The translations under genes were made by a program, and so were the position numbers. From G963422275 sp963422275 (GTDB lineage: Bacteria > Pseudomonadota > Alphaproteobacteria > Rhodobacterales > Rhodobacteraceae), in assembly GCA_963422275.1 (NCBI GenBank), contig OY729418.1:124001-188000 (forward strand): a DNA stretch of 64,000 nucleotides, in the 5' to 3' direction. Positions 54,560 to 63,748 of the stretch are shown one piece after another. Position 1 is the first letter of the stretch, and each line of letters begins with the position of its first letter. A model generated the notes under the pieces. It saw nothing but the letters and a program-made list of their open reading frames with translations. It was not told the DNA's origin and searched no databases.

Positions 54560-54750
54560 GTGCCGTGGTCCTAGCGCTCAAGTGCGCGGTTTCAGCCCCC
54601 GATGCACCATCGGGCAGGTTCGGGACGGACTCCGGCGCCAAGACCGTGGCTGGAAGGCTCTGCAGTCATCGATCGGCGATCGCCAAGCGCTCAGCCAGCT
54701 CTAGAAGTCGCAATGCAGAACGAAATGCCTGCTTTCGCAACAGTCTTTGC
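54560..54750 (+). repeat. IS5-like 3' fragment, second copy
   Basis: The sequence around GCTGGAAGGCTCTGCAGTC and CGCAATGCAGAACGAAATGC is similar to 50270-50390, the end of the IS5-like remnant, in the same orientation. No transposase frame is left. The two copies bracket the saccharopine genes. Confidence 0.55.
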
Positions 54751-54901
54751 TATGTGTTTTCTATCATTCACAATAAAGACTAGCGATAACCTTTGGAGGA
54801 GGATAGACCATGGGTTGCGTGATTCTGTTTCGGTAACGTCATGCTCAATTGCCTGTGACGATGAACTTCATCGTTTTGAGGATTATATCGGTTTTTCATT
54901 G

Positions 54902-55387
54902 TCACTCATTCGACCGCACGCGGTCTTGTAGCGACTTTGCAAGCTCCAGCGCCTGATCAAGCGGCGTGGTCAGCAGTTGATTCTCTAAAATTTTCTTGAG
55001 AACCTCTGAGCAACCAGCGCCGGCAAGGCGGTTTGCGAGATCGACAATTTGTTTAGGTTCACCTACCTCTGGATCATCGTGACCGAACTTGGCGACCGCG
55101 ATGACGGCGAGTAAGGCACAGAGGTCATTGTCCATGATCCCTTGAGATGTGTAGATGAACCTCTTTCCCCAGCTTCGAATGGGGCCATCTCGGGGCTGCA
55201 GCCCTAACGCCAGCGCGGCGGCAATACTGAATGCCCAGAAATCGACCTGTCTTGGAAAGGGTCGGCGTTCGAAGCTTCCGCGCTCCCCTGAATGCATCGC
55301 GACATAGCGACTGATCGCATCGTCGTCATCTCGAGGCAGTACCAAAGCGTAGCTTCCGGAACGAAAAAGGTCTGCAAAGTCACTCAT
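54902..55387 (-). CDS. Unknown protein, last gene of the coupled defence-like operon
   Basis: 161 residues from ATG 55387, which overlaps the stop of the SMC-like gene as ATGA. An ATG or TTG further upstream would lie inside that gene. The protein is mostly helical: ADLFRSGSYALVLPRDDDDA, FWAFSIAAALALGLQPR, LCALLAVIAVAKFGHDD, and ANRLAGAGCSEVLKKILENQ. There is no signal peptide, nuclease motif or Walker motif. DNA sulfur clusters have a small dndE after dndD, but I see no clear DndE features. The function is unknown. Its position suggests a partner of the ATPase. Confidence 0.7.
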   Translation of the reverse strand: MSDFADLFRSGSYALVLPRDDDDAISRYVAMHSGERGSFERRPFPRQVDFWAFSIAAALALGLQPRDGPIRSWGKRFIYTSQGIMDNDLCALLAVIAVAKFGHDDPEVGEPKQIVDLANRLAGAGCSEVLKKILENQLLTTPLDQALELAKSLQDRVRSNE

Positions 55388-57627
55388 TGTCCGCCCCCAT
55401 GTTCGCGCCGAGTCCATCCCAGGTTTTTGGCTTGTCCCTGCCTCTCGCAAATGTTGCAGAATTCACGCGGTCCACACCGACAAATTAGCGATATCTGCCG
55501 CTCGTCAGTCTGGTTCACAACGTCCCCGCCGTGCGCTGTGTGCTGCCATTGTCCTGTCAGAGTATAGGTCGCTCCCCCGTAGCGTGTGACCAGATCCACT
55601 TCATTTTGTGACTCGAGGTCCGATCCCGTGAGCAGGAGGATTGGTTGATTTGCAGTTTCGGCGGTGACTCGCAGCGTATTGGTTCGAACCGAACCGGACA
55701 TGAAGTTCAGCAACGAGTCTGCAACAAGCGGTGCCAAGGTGCGGCTCACCTTGCAGATCCCCAGTACGAACGATAGGGCAAGGATTCTGCGCGATGCACC
55801 GTTGATCTCCGTTGGCGGCATGGACCTGTCTCGACTATTGAAAGCGAATATCTCATACTCGCCCGGGGTGTCCTCCAAAGCCCGTAGCCCAACCTTCGCG
55901 ATCATCCTGAGCGTCGCCTTGTGGCGATCGCCTTCCATCCCTTCGTCATCGTCGACATTCGCCGCCATCTTGGTGAACAAACCGTCCATCTCGGCGCTGA
56001 GTTCGCGCACCTGACCGTCTTGGATACGAGCGTAGGCCTGATCGAGAATATGGACCAAGACATTCGCAGTCTCCTGATATGTCTCTAGGTCGCGTGCCTC
56101 CCGCTGGCGTCTTTGCACAGAACGGATATTCCCCTCCAACTGGTTAATGTTCGTGCGGTCTTGCTTGAGGCTCCCTTGATCGCTCACAAGATCACGTTCC
56201 AAGCGTCCTGACTGCTTCTCAAGCATCGCAATCTCTCCCCGGGTGAGCTCCACATTCTCGTTGTCGATTGCATCGATCTTGGCATCTATGTCACGCCTCG
56301 CCTGCTTCAGATTAGCGATTTCGTCATCAAGATCCGTGACAATTCTCCCGCGTTCTGTACATCGGTTCTCCCATTTCTCACCGTCCTTGTGTCGATGCAG
56401 CATGTCCGCCGCATGCAGTAACTGAGCTAAGTAGTTGGCCTTTTCTTTCTGTCCGCTCGATTGCTCGACAATATGCTCGACATGATATCTATATTCGCTC
56501 TGCGAGGTCAGGTCTTGGCCACAGACACAGGTGCCTTTCTCAAGCAGACTCTGCACGAACGCCAAATGGCGGGCTGGAATCGAGCCGTTGTCATACAATG
56601 GTTGCAGCATCTTGCGGACGTCAACGACCTCCCGTGCGGCTAGCGATGCCAACAGCTCGATCGCCGCTAGTTCACCAGATAGTTTGCCGATCGCTTTGCG
56701 CTGCTCTTCGTCGACTTTCTTGCGTCGCGCCTCATTCTCCTTCAGCCGCTCCTTGACTTGATCGAAGGCTCCGAGGCTTTCGATCTTGGCTTCAAGTCGC
56801 CCCCGAGCACGTTCCAAGCGATCATCAATGTCGGCTTTTTCACGGCGATCCTTGTTTACTTTTTCTGCGAGCTTCGCCTCCTTTGTACGGAGTTGATCCA
56901 GATCAGCCTGCTGCTCGCTCAATGCTTTGTCGCCAGCCGCTCTTGTTGCTGCCCGTCCGAATTCCTGTGAAATCTTTTGCACGCGCTTGGTCGCTCTTTC
57001 AAAGATCTCCAGACCGAGTAGTGCGCGTATGGCAAATGACGTTTTGTCAATGACTTCTTGGCGTTTGATAATCTTGTTTTCGCTTCCCCCGACGAAGTCG
57101 GCTGCCTCGTCTGCGTCCATGACGAAGAAGTCTTTGAGTTCTAAGGGCAACAGCTCCTTGATCACTTGGTCCACGCCTGCTTCGTGCGGGGACCACGATC
57201 CGTTCGGCTCTTCGATAAGCAGCTGCGCCTCTTCGCTTATACGACGAAAATCCGGCTCTCCCCGCCTGCTTGGCTCCTTTGCAACCGTCGTCACCGATCG
57301 ACGCAGTTCGTAAACGGTGCTGGTCAGCTTGCCCTCTTGGTGGTTGCGGCTAGAGCCATCTGTCTCGAAAAGAATTGACACCTTCGTCTCGATGCCATTC
57401 GCATCTGGACGCCACTCGGCTGGATGCAGAGAGAAGTGACTTGGATTCCCCGGAAGTCCATCCTCGCCGTACATTCCCCAGCGGACCGCCCGCAGAAGCG
57501 TTGTCTTGCCTGAGCCATTCTCAGCCCTGATCACCGTCAGCGGTTTTTCACGATTCGTCGATGGCTCAATCTCAATTTGGTCGAAGCACACGAAGTTGGT
57601 GATCTCGATTCGCCGGATCAGCAACAT
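55384..57627 (-). CDS. DndD-like SMC-type ATPase with hook Cys pair
   Basis: 747 residues. RIEITNFVCFDQIEIEP then AENGSGKTTLLRAVRWGMYG (Walker A at 35-42) begins the ATPase head. Long coiled coils cover about 205-345 and 395-540. At the hinge, Cys367 and Cys369 (GTCVCGQDL) form a hook-like pair. The C-terminal head has INGASRRILALSFVLGICK (signature region) and LAPLVADSLLNF. A final Cys cluster, C716, C718, C724 and C727 (CRCGPREFCNIC), probably binds zinc and is unusual. DndD and related SMC-like ATPases act on DNA in defence systems. It starts directly after the stop of the 73-residue gene and overlaps the next gene. Confidence 0.8.
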   Translation of the reverse strand: MLLIRRIEITNFVCFDQIEIEPSTNREKPLTVIRAENGSGKTTLLRAVRWGMYGEDGLPGNPSHFSLHPAEWRPDANGIETKVSILFETDGSSRNHQEGKLTSTVYELRRSVTTVAKEPSRRGEPDFRRISEEAQLLIEEPNGSWSPHEAGVDQVIKELLPLELKDFFVMDADEAADFVGGSENKIIKRQEVIDKTSFAIRALLGLEIFERATKRVQKISQEFGRAATRAAGDKALSEQQADLDQLRTKEAKLAEKVNKDRREKADIDDRLERARGRLEAKIESLGAFDQVKERLKENEARRKKVDEEQRKAIGKLSGELAAIELLASLAAREVVDVRKMLQPLYDNGSIPARHLAFVQSLLEKGTCVCGQDLTSQSEYRYHVEHIVEQSSGQKEKANYLAQLLHAADMLHRHKDGEKWENRCTERGRIVTDLDDEIANLKQARRDIDAKIDAIDNENVELTRGEIAMLEKQSGRLERDLVSDQGSLKQDRTNINQLEGNIRSVQRRQREARDLETYQETANVLVHILDQAYARIQDGQVRELSAEMDGLFTKMAANVDDDEGMEGDRHKATLRMIAKVGLRALEDTPGEYEIFAFNSRDRSMPPTEINGASRRILALSFVLGICKVSRTLAPLVADSLLNFMSGSVRTNTLRVTAETANQPILLLTGSDLESQNEVDLVTRYGGATYTLTGQWQHTAHGGDVVNQTDERQISLICRCGPREFCNICERQGQAKNLGWTRREHGGGQ

Positions 57628-57849
57628 CTACGCACCCTCCGTTGCGTCGACCGCTCGCGTGGCATTCTCGATCATTCCCTTAATCTTTTGATTAATCCGG
57701 GCCTCCGCCTTGATACGGTTCCTGTCTTCCAGATCGACGATGCCCATGATCAACTTCTCGACGGACGCAGGCTTCAGCCCGTAGGTGGGTGCAATCTGAA
57801 CTGCCTCTTTTCTGATCTCGTCGAAGATCCGCTTGAAGTTGCTTACCAT
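57628..57849 (-). CDS. Small unknown protein of the coupled operon
   Basis: 73 residues: FKRIFDEIRKEAVQIAPTYG, LKPASVEKLIMGIVDLEDR, then ARINQKIKGMIENATR. It is helical, with no recognised motif. ATG 57849 overlaps the stop of the helicase gene by seven bases, and its stop is directly followed by the start of the SMC-like gene. The tight spacing supports a real gene despite its size. It may bridge the helicase and the ATPase; that is inference. Confidence 0.65.
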   Translation of the reverse strand: MVSNFKRIFDEIRKEAVQIAPTYGLKPASVEKLIMGIVDLEDRNRIKAEARINQKIKGMIENATRAVDATEGA

Positions 57850-60052
57850 AGCTTTCCTCTCGGTGTGGCACTGGCAACGGTGTGCTCATTTGCATTGTTC
57901 AGGATACTTGTTGCAGCACTTGCATCCGGCCAGTAGGTCGCGGTGAATCGTTCCAAATCGGCGTGTACGCCGTCTGTGCCGGCGACATTCTGCGCGTATT
58001 TGCCGAACGCGTAAGCGCGTTGCAGCTCGGTCGCGATGATTTTCTTTAGCGCCCGCGTGTTATCGCGTCTCACGAGCTGTGCCGGAGGCAACGCGAGAAA
58101 GTCGTGTACGATTGCCCAAGGTTTCCCAGGGTGGACACGCAGGACGCGTCCCCGGCGCTGCACCCATTCACGCTCGACCGTCGATGAAGCGACGATGAAT
58201 GCCTCTCGAATAATTGGGATATCGACCCCTTCGTCGAGCACCTTCTTGGCAAGGAGCACTTGGTTTGCACCCTTTGCGCATGACTCCAGAATCCGCGCGA
58301 GTCGCTTCGAGCTTTTTGTCGTTTCTTGAGTCACAGGAGCCCACTTGATCTCGAGTTCGGTCAGCAGAGCACCGATCTCATCAAACTGCCGAGGGTTCTT
58401 TGCCGATGCGTAGATGATGGCGTTTTGGAGGGTTCGGGGGCCACGGCGCGTGAGCACTGCTCGTAGTAGATTGATCTTGCTCTGTCCGGTCTCGATGATT
58501 CTCCGGCGCGCGATCAACAGGCCTTGCAGGCTAGTATCCTCTTCGTTGCTCCGGCGCCTATCACAATGCCAATTCGCCGCGAAAGTCGTTCGAACTCGTC
58601 CAGCTCATCTCCGCTCAGCGTGCACGCGTGAACGTAGTAGCTGTACGGGACTAGGCAGAATCCAATAGCCCGATCCAAGCTGAATTCGTACACTGTTGGA
58701 CCGAAGAACTCGAAGATCTCCTCAGTCCCGTCCGGATCGTACTTGCGCTCTGGGGTTGCCGAGAGTGCAAGGCGCTTCTCGAAGAACTGCGGCTTATTCC
58801 GGATGAACGACTCCGCCCCCAGCGTATGAGCTTCGTCTGCGATCAGCATTGTCGGAATTGGAGTGCTACGGGTGCGGAGTTTCTCTGCGATCGTCGCTTG
58901 AAAACTCGGGGTGCACAGGAGGTTGTTGGTGACAATGGCGACATGGGTGCCACCGCCTCGAAGGCCTCGAAAGAGGCGGGTGAGCACTCTGTTGGTGCTC
59001 GCCTCCAAGCTCGGCACGACGGGGGACACGCCGAACTTCTTCACCTCCTCCCGCCACTGCATGATAAGCGGGACGGATGGCGCGGAGATGACAACAAGGA
59101 ACGGTTTACCGTTGAGGCGATTCTGGCTTCGGGTTGCGCAAATGAGCGCGGTGAGCGTCTTCCCCGCACCGGTCGCCATCGCGACCACTCCTGTCTCGGG
59201 AGTATCCCCTTCCTCCCAGCCCTTGACCGCTTCGCCTTGGTGCGCATATGGACCTGTTGTCCACTCGATATAGTCGGGGATGCGGAGCCTTCGTTCAGGA
59301 CACCGCGCTGGGTAATCGCCCTTGTCGTTCCCACCGGCGATCTTTTCGTAGTCATGGTGTTGGGGTGGTTCGCTCGGCGCTGTTTGGATGATGTCTCTAG
59401 CCAATGCTGCAGGCAGTTCAACAACCTCTTGGAGGCCAAGGCTTCTGCCTCGTGACCAATCGTCTAGCATGGTGGTCCCGCTTGTGACCCTGTCTCGGCT
59501 CTCGGAAACCCAAGACACGTCGACATCCATGTGCTCGATACCCCCAGCGACACCCCGGTCGGTTGCATTGCCCGATCCTCGAACAAGCACTTGGTTCTCG
59601 CCGTCGTCGAAGAGCCATATCTTCGGGTGGTAGTTCGACTCGAGTGTCGGGACTGCAATCCGAAGTTGAAGCGTCCTCGCAGCAATCATCCATGCGAGAC
59701 AATCGAGTGCATGGCGGGCAAGTGCCGGTGCATCGACACGTCCCTTGACGAACACGTTGGAAATTAGCTCCAAGGCTTCTTGCGCCGTCATTCGGGTGCC
59801 CCGCTCCACAGCCACGCGTTCGTTGGGGAACAATGCCGGGGCGATCGTGAAATCGATCGGTTTCACTTCCGGTCGATTGAGGTATAGGGCAAGCCCTGGC
59901 GCGAGCCGTCCTATCCATCCGGCTGTGAACCAGCCGAAGGCACCACGCACGCTCCTCGCTGAGCGGAATCCCGGTATGAGCACGCTCGCTGCCACGGGCT
60001 CGTCCGGCAGCTTGAACATCTTCGGCTTAAGGGTGCATTCGTTCTGGAGCAT
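57843..60052 (-). CDS. Phospholipase D-like nuclease plus DEAH helicase, with a frameshift
   Basis: About 735 residues over two frames. The N-terminal part has HPKIWLFDD (142-150) and VRGSGNAT (157-164), a phospholipase D-type H-x-K and G-S-G-N pattern, suggesting a nuclease. The helicase has MATGAGKT (292-299), ADEAHT (405-410) and LALSATPE. At about 58540 the first frame runs to a TGA at 58514. The shifted frame would read NEEDTSLQGLLIARRRI and goes on to IIYASAKN, VLDEGVDIP and QRRGRVLR (motif VI). One base added or lost explains it. The downstream frame has no believable start of its own. Mutation, sequencing error or programmed shift cannot be told apart here. Its ATG is two bases after the sigma-like gene. 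Confidence 0.8.
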
Positions 60053-60054
60053 GC

Positions 60055-62010
60055 TTAGATTACCCTTCGTCGCCGCATCATGCGCTTTAGAATCGCTTCG
60101 GCCTCACTCGTCTGAGGATCCTCGCCGTTCCCCTCGTCTGCGCTTAGCTCGACGAGGCCAGGGGCCCTGATGGTCACACGTACACAATCGCTGGGCCTAA
60201 GATTCAGAAGCTTGAGCGGCTCGGCGAGATAGCCCAGCGATGCTCCAGTTGACGAAGCGAGCGGCCATCGTATGGATAGTTCGCGACAGCGAGGCAGATT
60301 CTCGATTTTTACGCGCTTGCCGGCATCCGGTGTGCAACCGAGTGCCTTCGCAAACTCAGGCGGAACGCCTGTCACACTGTAACCGTTGAGGAACCGAGCC
60401 TCCACGGTGAATCTCCAGTAAGGGGCGCCGCTGCAGTCTCGGCCATCGATGACATCGTCCAGGTTTTTGAGTTGCACTGATGATGCGCTCGCAAGGCTGA
60501 TCCATCCGTCCCGGATCACGAATTTGGACGTCTGCAGGTAGCTTCGCACACTCATCGGATTCACACCGAACTTGCAGGGCAACTCTGTTAGCAGCCTCTC
60601 GATGATTGTAGCACCGCCGTCTTCTTCGATGCGCTGAATGATCTCGCCGATGATTCCGTCGTACTCGTCGTCGATCCACTCTCTTAATCCCCATCGCTGC
60701 TTGTCCGCCCTGATGACGCTTGGGATGTTCGACAGGAATGTGCCCACACGACCTTCTTCGAAGCCGCACACAGATCCAATTTCTTTTCGGGTCGCCGGGC
60801 GTCCGATCGATAGCAGTGCTGCCTTTGCTCGAGCCTGCGCGGAGTCACGTAGCCCCAACATTCCGTGTAGATTGTGGATCCCGATTCGCTTGCACGCCCA
60901 CAGCCAAAACTGCTGCCATTCCTCGGTTGGCAAGATTTCCATGACCTGTTGCTTGTTCACAAGTCCCACATCGTCGGCGAGGTTACGAATCGTGGTCCGG
61001 ATGTTGTCGAGTTCTTGCGTTGCTCGCTCATCGAGGTACACGCCATCATCGAGCGTGAAGCCCATCTCGTCGATAAGCGCTTTTCTAACGAGCCTTGTTG
61101 CAAGGCCATGATCAGGCGGCAGGAGCGCATCGATTCGGCGTTCGACCTTTTCCTGTTTCACAAGGTGACCTAGCCCATCTCTCATTTCCAACGCTATGAC
61201 CCGCATCCCCTCGCCAAGCGCATCTCGGACTCTATTCCCGATCCTGGATTGGATTTGCCGTATGCGTTCGCGCGTCACTCCCACCTGCGATCCGACATCT
61301 TCAAGCGTCAGAGGCGGTGTGCGCAATAGTCGATGCTCTACGACCTTGCGTTCGATTTCCGACGCGGCGTCGATGGTCATTACAACCCGGTTTACAATAA
61401 CGGATACGAGACTCGGCGTGCCTCCGGCTAAATGATTGATTCTGATTCCTCTGATCTCGCATGCGACCCCCATTCTGTCTGCCAAGTGCACGAACTCTGG
61501 GCTCAATACATCGGCAAGCGTTTTGGTTCCGCGCAATTCAGCCGCTACAGCGAGCAGCGGAATCAGAAGCTGCCCAACGCTCTCCCACGTTATCGATGTC
61601 ATCTCTGTTCTTGCCTTCGGGGCATCGGTCTCCTTCAAGATTTTCGATGCTCCTCCACCCGACTCGCTGGACTCAGGTGAGACTGTGCGTCCGGTCCGAA
61701 TGCACTCTTCGAGAAACCCCTCCACCGTAAAGAGCAGGTCTCCCAGTGATCTGTGCCCGAAGTTCGGTATTCGCAGAAGTTCCTGCACGGTAAGCGGATC
61801 GTTCCCTTGCATAAGACATTCACGCTGGAGGCAATTCCTTGTCCGTATTCTAAGCGGTAGTGCCTGGAGGATGGTGCGATCGAGCCCCGCTGGCCACACC
61901 ACAGATTCCATCCTTGTCACGGATCCGTCACGCATGGCCTCTAGAGTATCTCGGAGGTCGAGCAGGTATCGTTGCGCGACTTCGAAGGATGGTTGTCCGG
62001 CAAGGATCAT
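60055..62010 (-). CDS. Protein combining RNA polymerase alpha-CTD-like and sigma region-4-like domains
   Basis: 651 residues. Residues 50-105 (LPLRIRTRNCLQRECLMQGN, LTVQELLRIPNFGHRSLGDLL) match the helix-hairpin-helix fold of the RNA polymerase alpha C-terminal domain, which binds UP elements and activators. Residues 228-275 (EIERKVVEHRLL, LTLEDVGSQVGVTRERIRQIQ) match sigma-70 region 4, which reads the -35 element. The remaining 370 residues are helical and beta segments with no recognised core-binding sigma domain (no region 2). It starts inside the stop of the DUF6339-like gene (ATGA) and lies in a defence-like operon. It may be a dedicated transcription factor, or the domains may serve as general DNA-binding modules guiding the helicase and ATPase. 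The family is unnamed to me. Confidence 0.75.
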   Translation of the reverse strand: MILAGQPSFEVAQRYLLDLRDTLEAMRDGSVTRMESVVWPAGLDRTILQALPLRIRTRNCLQRECLMQGNDPLTVQELLRIPNFGHRSLGDLLFTVEGFLEECIRTGRTVSPESSESGGGASKILKETDAPKARTEMTSITWESVGQLLIPLLAVAAELRGTKTLADVLSPEFVHLADRMGVACEIRGIRINHLAGGTPSLVSVIVNRVVMTIDAASEIERKVVEHRLLRTPPLTLEDVGSQVGVTRERIRQIQSRIGNRVRDALGEGMRVIALEMRDGLGHLVKQEKVERRIDALLPPDHGLATRLVRKALIDEMGFTLDDGVYLDERATQELDNIRTTIRNLADDVGLVNKQQVMEILPTEEWQQFWLWACKRIGIHNLHGMLGLRDSAQARAKAALLSIGRPATRKEIGSVCGFEEGRVGTFLSNIPSVIRADKQRWGLREWIDDEYDGIIGEIIQRIEEDGGATIIERLLTELPCKFGVNPMSVRSYLQTSKFVIRDGWISLASASSVQLKNLDDVIDGRDCSGAPYWRFTVEARFLNGYSVTGVPPEFAKALGCTPDAGKRVKIENLPRCRELSIRWPLASSTGASLGYLAEPLKLLNLRPSDCVRVTIRAPGLVELSADEGNGEDPQTSEAEAILKRMMRRRRVI

Positions 62011-62885
62011 GTTTCCGCAACCACCGTCCCCATCAGGACATCTAGCTCGGTATCGCTCAGGATACTGAGCTCTCGAGCGCCTTGGTACGTCGTCGCGCGG
62101 CGTGAGAGCCGCTGCAGACCCCTAGAGCTCGTCAGTTCCGACGATGGGTTGGTCTCCACGCATTGAGCGAGTGCTCTCAGAAACGCGTTACGGATGTTCT
62201 CTGATCCAAAGGTGGAGTTTCTGAATACGATCCGATCAATGAGCTTCTCCCAATATGTCTGATTCGTGCGGAGGATGGCCCGTACGCCGGATGCGATTTG
62301 GGCATCGCCGCCAGCAGCCTGGTTTACGGTGTGCTCGCGCCACCATGCTCGAGCAAACGGACAGTCGACGTACACTGAGCGGTTTCCGCGCACCTCTCTC
62401 AAGCCTCCCAAGCGTCTCAGCACGGTGCGCACGCAGACGTCGATCTGCTTCAGTCCCTGCCTGTGTGTCTCGTTCAGTGCGAAGTCGATGCGCTCAGCGC
62501 CACCTGACAGGTTGCCACCGTTAGCAGCGAGATAGGTGGATTGGACCAGGCCGGCCCTGATGTGCTCGATCGTGAGGTTCGCCCAGAAGGTGGAACGGCA
62601 GGCGACGGAAGGCGTGAGCGTTGACCAAGCGGCGTACAGGGCCTGCTCGGTGCTAGGCGGCGGATCCTTGTACTCGCTCTCGGTCATTGGCTCGGTGGCG
62701 AGCGCTGCATCGACTGTGCCATCCGTTGCAATGGCCGACATGTGATCCAAAAAGGTGTCAGTGTCTCGGACGATTCTGAGAAATTTCTGTTGCTTCTCAC
62801 TTCCCTTAGCTCGCAGCAGTTCCTTTCGGAATTCGGCATACTCCGTATCGCTCAATTCTTTGAACGAGCCTTGCGCTCTATTCAT
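62007..62885 (-). CDS. DUF6339-like protein
   Basis: 292 residues. LYAAWSTLTPSVACRSTFWANLTIEHIRAGL, then SVYVDCPFARAWWREHTV and TYWEKLIDRIVFRNSTFGSENIRNAFLRAL are features I associate with DUF6339, a bacterial family of unknown function found in defence neighbourhoods. This is from memory and not checked. The N-terminus is helical and charged (ELLRAKGSEKQQKF). ATGA overlaps join it to the genes on both sides. No catalytic motif is evident. Confidence 0.65.
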   Translation of the reverse strand: MNRAQGSFKELSDTEYAEFRKELLRAKGSEKQQKFLRIVRDTDTFLDHMSAIATDGTVDAALATEPMTESEYKDPPPSTEQALYAAWSTLTPSVACRSTFWANLTIEHIRAGLVQSTYLAANGGNLSGGAERIDFALNETHRQGLKQIDVCVRTVLRRLGGLREVRGNRSVYVDCPFARAWWREHTVNQAAGGDAQIASGVRAILRTNQTYWEKLIDRIVFRNSTFGSENIRNAFLRALAQCVETNPSSELTSSRGLQRLSRRATTYQGARELSILSDTELDVLMGTVVAET

Positions 62886-63748
62886 GTTTTGTTCCAGACC
62901 TCAAGATCGGCACCGGGCAGGACATGCGGATAGAGTGCCGTTGCGACTTTCTCTGGTTGAAAGTTGGGGTCGCTCCAGTGTTCATGCCCTTTCTGCTCAA
63001 GGTGGTCAGCCAGTGCTCGGAGGTTGCCAAACGCCTGCCAACCGGTGTCGCCATCGTCTTTAGAGTAGTCCTTCTGGAGCCGCGCAAGGCAGGCCGTCAC
63101 AATGTGAGTCATGATATGGTTTCGGACAGGGTCCGACGGAAAGCGAAGGAATTTATGCAGCCCGGTGCCGAGCTTGATGTGAAAGCGGAAAGGCTCCTCC
63201 TTCACGTGTACGGCGATCTGGCCATCTCCAAGATGTTTGTCCTCGTTGAGCGACAGGAGCTGCAGAATCGACGACTGGATCTGAATGACACTGCTGAGCG
63301 CCAAGCGTGAGCCCTTCTGAAGGTTGATCCGCTGTTTGTTCCAGATCAGGTGAAGGTCATCTCGGCCCGTATCAGCAATGATGGTCTGCGGCTCGACACA
63401 GAGGATCATCGGTGTGAATAGCGGCGAATCGCCGAAGTCGTCACTGTTCCACCCCACTTCGTGCCGCGCCTCGTTGGAGAGGTACGTGCGGCGATACGAC
63501 GAGATCGGCGAGGAAACGATGCAGGCGTATTGGGCCTGTCCGGCGGCGAGCAGGCGCTCGATCAGTGCCGCGCCCTCGATACGGTGCTCAATGACATACG
63601 ACAAGCGGTCCTCTCCAAGACAGAAGTCCAGAAGGTAGCGACCCTTGGGAAACGAAAGATTCCCTGACTCGAGCATGGGATGGTCGTGGGAACGGACAGA
63701 GTTGGAAGGTCCCGGAGTGACGGCTTCGATAGTGTAAGGCATGCTCAT
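62882..63748 (-). CDS. Unknown protein, second visible gene of the coupled operon
   Basis: 288 residues from ATG 63748, which shares its A with the stop of the upstream gene (TGATG). SGNLSFPKGRYLLDFCLGEDRLSYVIEHRIEGAALIERLL opens a beta-rich domain, with QYACIVSSPISSYRRTYLS and PLFTPMILCVEPQTI further on. The C-terminal half has HIVTACLARLQKDYSKDDGD, then LRALADHLEQKGHEHWSDPN. I recognise no family. It may be a structural or DNA-recognition subunit. The sequence is intact. Confidence 0.65.
   Translation of the reverse strand: MSMPYTIEAVTPGPSNSVRSHDHPMLESGNLSFPKGRYLLDFCLGEDRLSYVIEHRIEGAALIERLLAAGQAQYACIVSSPISSYRRTYLSNEARHEVGWNSDDFGDSPLFTPMILCVEPQTIIADTGRDDLHLIWNKQRINLQKGSRLALSSVIQIQSSILQLLSLNEDKHLGDGQIAVHVKEEPFRFHIKLGTGLHKFLRFPSDPVRNHIMTHIVTACLARLQKDYSKDDGDTGWQAFGNLRALADHLEQKGHEHWSDPNFQPEKVATALYPHVLPGADLEVWNKT

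Noticed and set aside
54902..55387. Calling the last operon gene dndE
   Set aside because: It is longer than DndE and lacks any clear shared motif; position after an SMC-like gene alone is not enough.
58514..58517. Helicase as two naturally overlapping genes
   Set aside because: The second frame would start at a TTG without a ribosome-binding site in the middle of a conserved helicase segment, and a one-base shift restores the expected sequence.
55384..62010. Assignment of the operon to DNA phosphorothioation (Dnd)
   Set aside because: Only the SMC ATPase resembles DndD. No DndC-type PAPS reductase, DndB or cysteine desulfurase is visible, so the name would be misleading.
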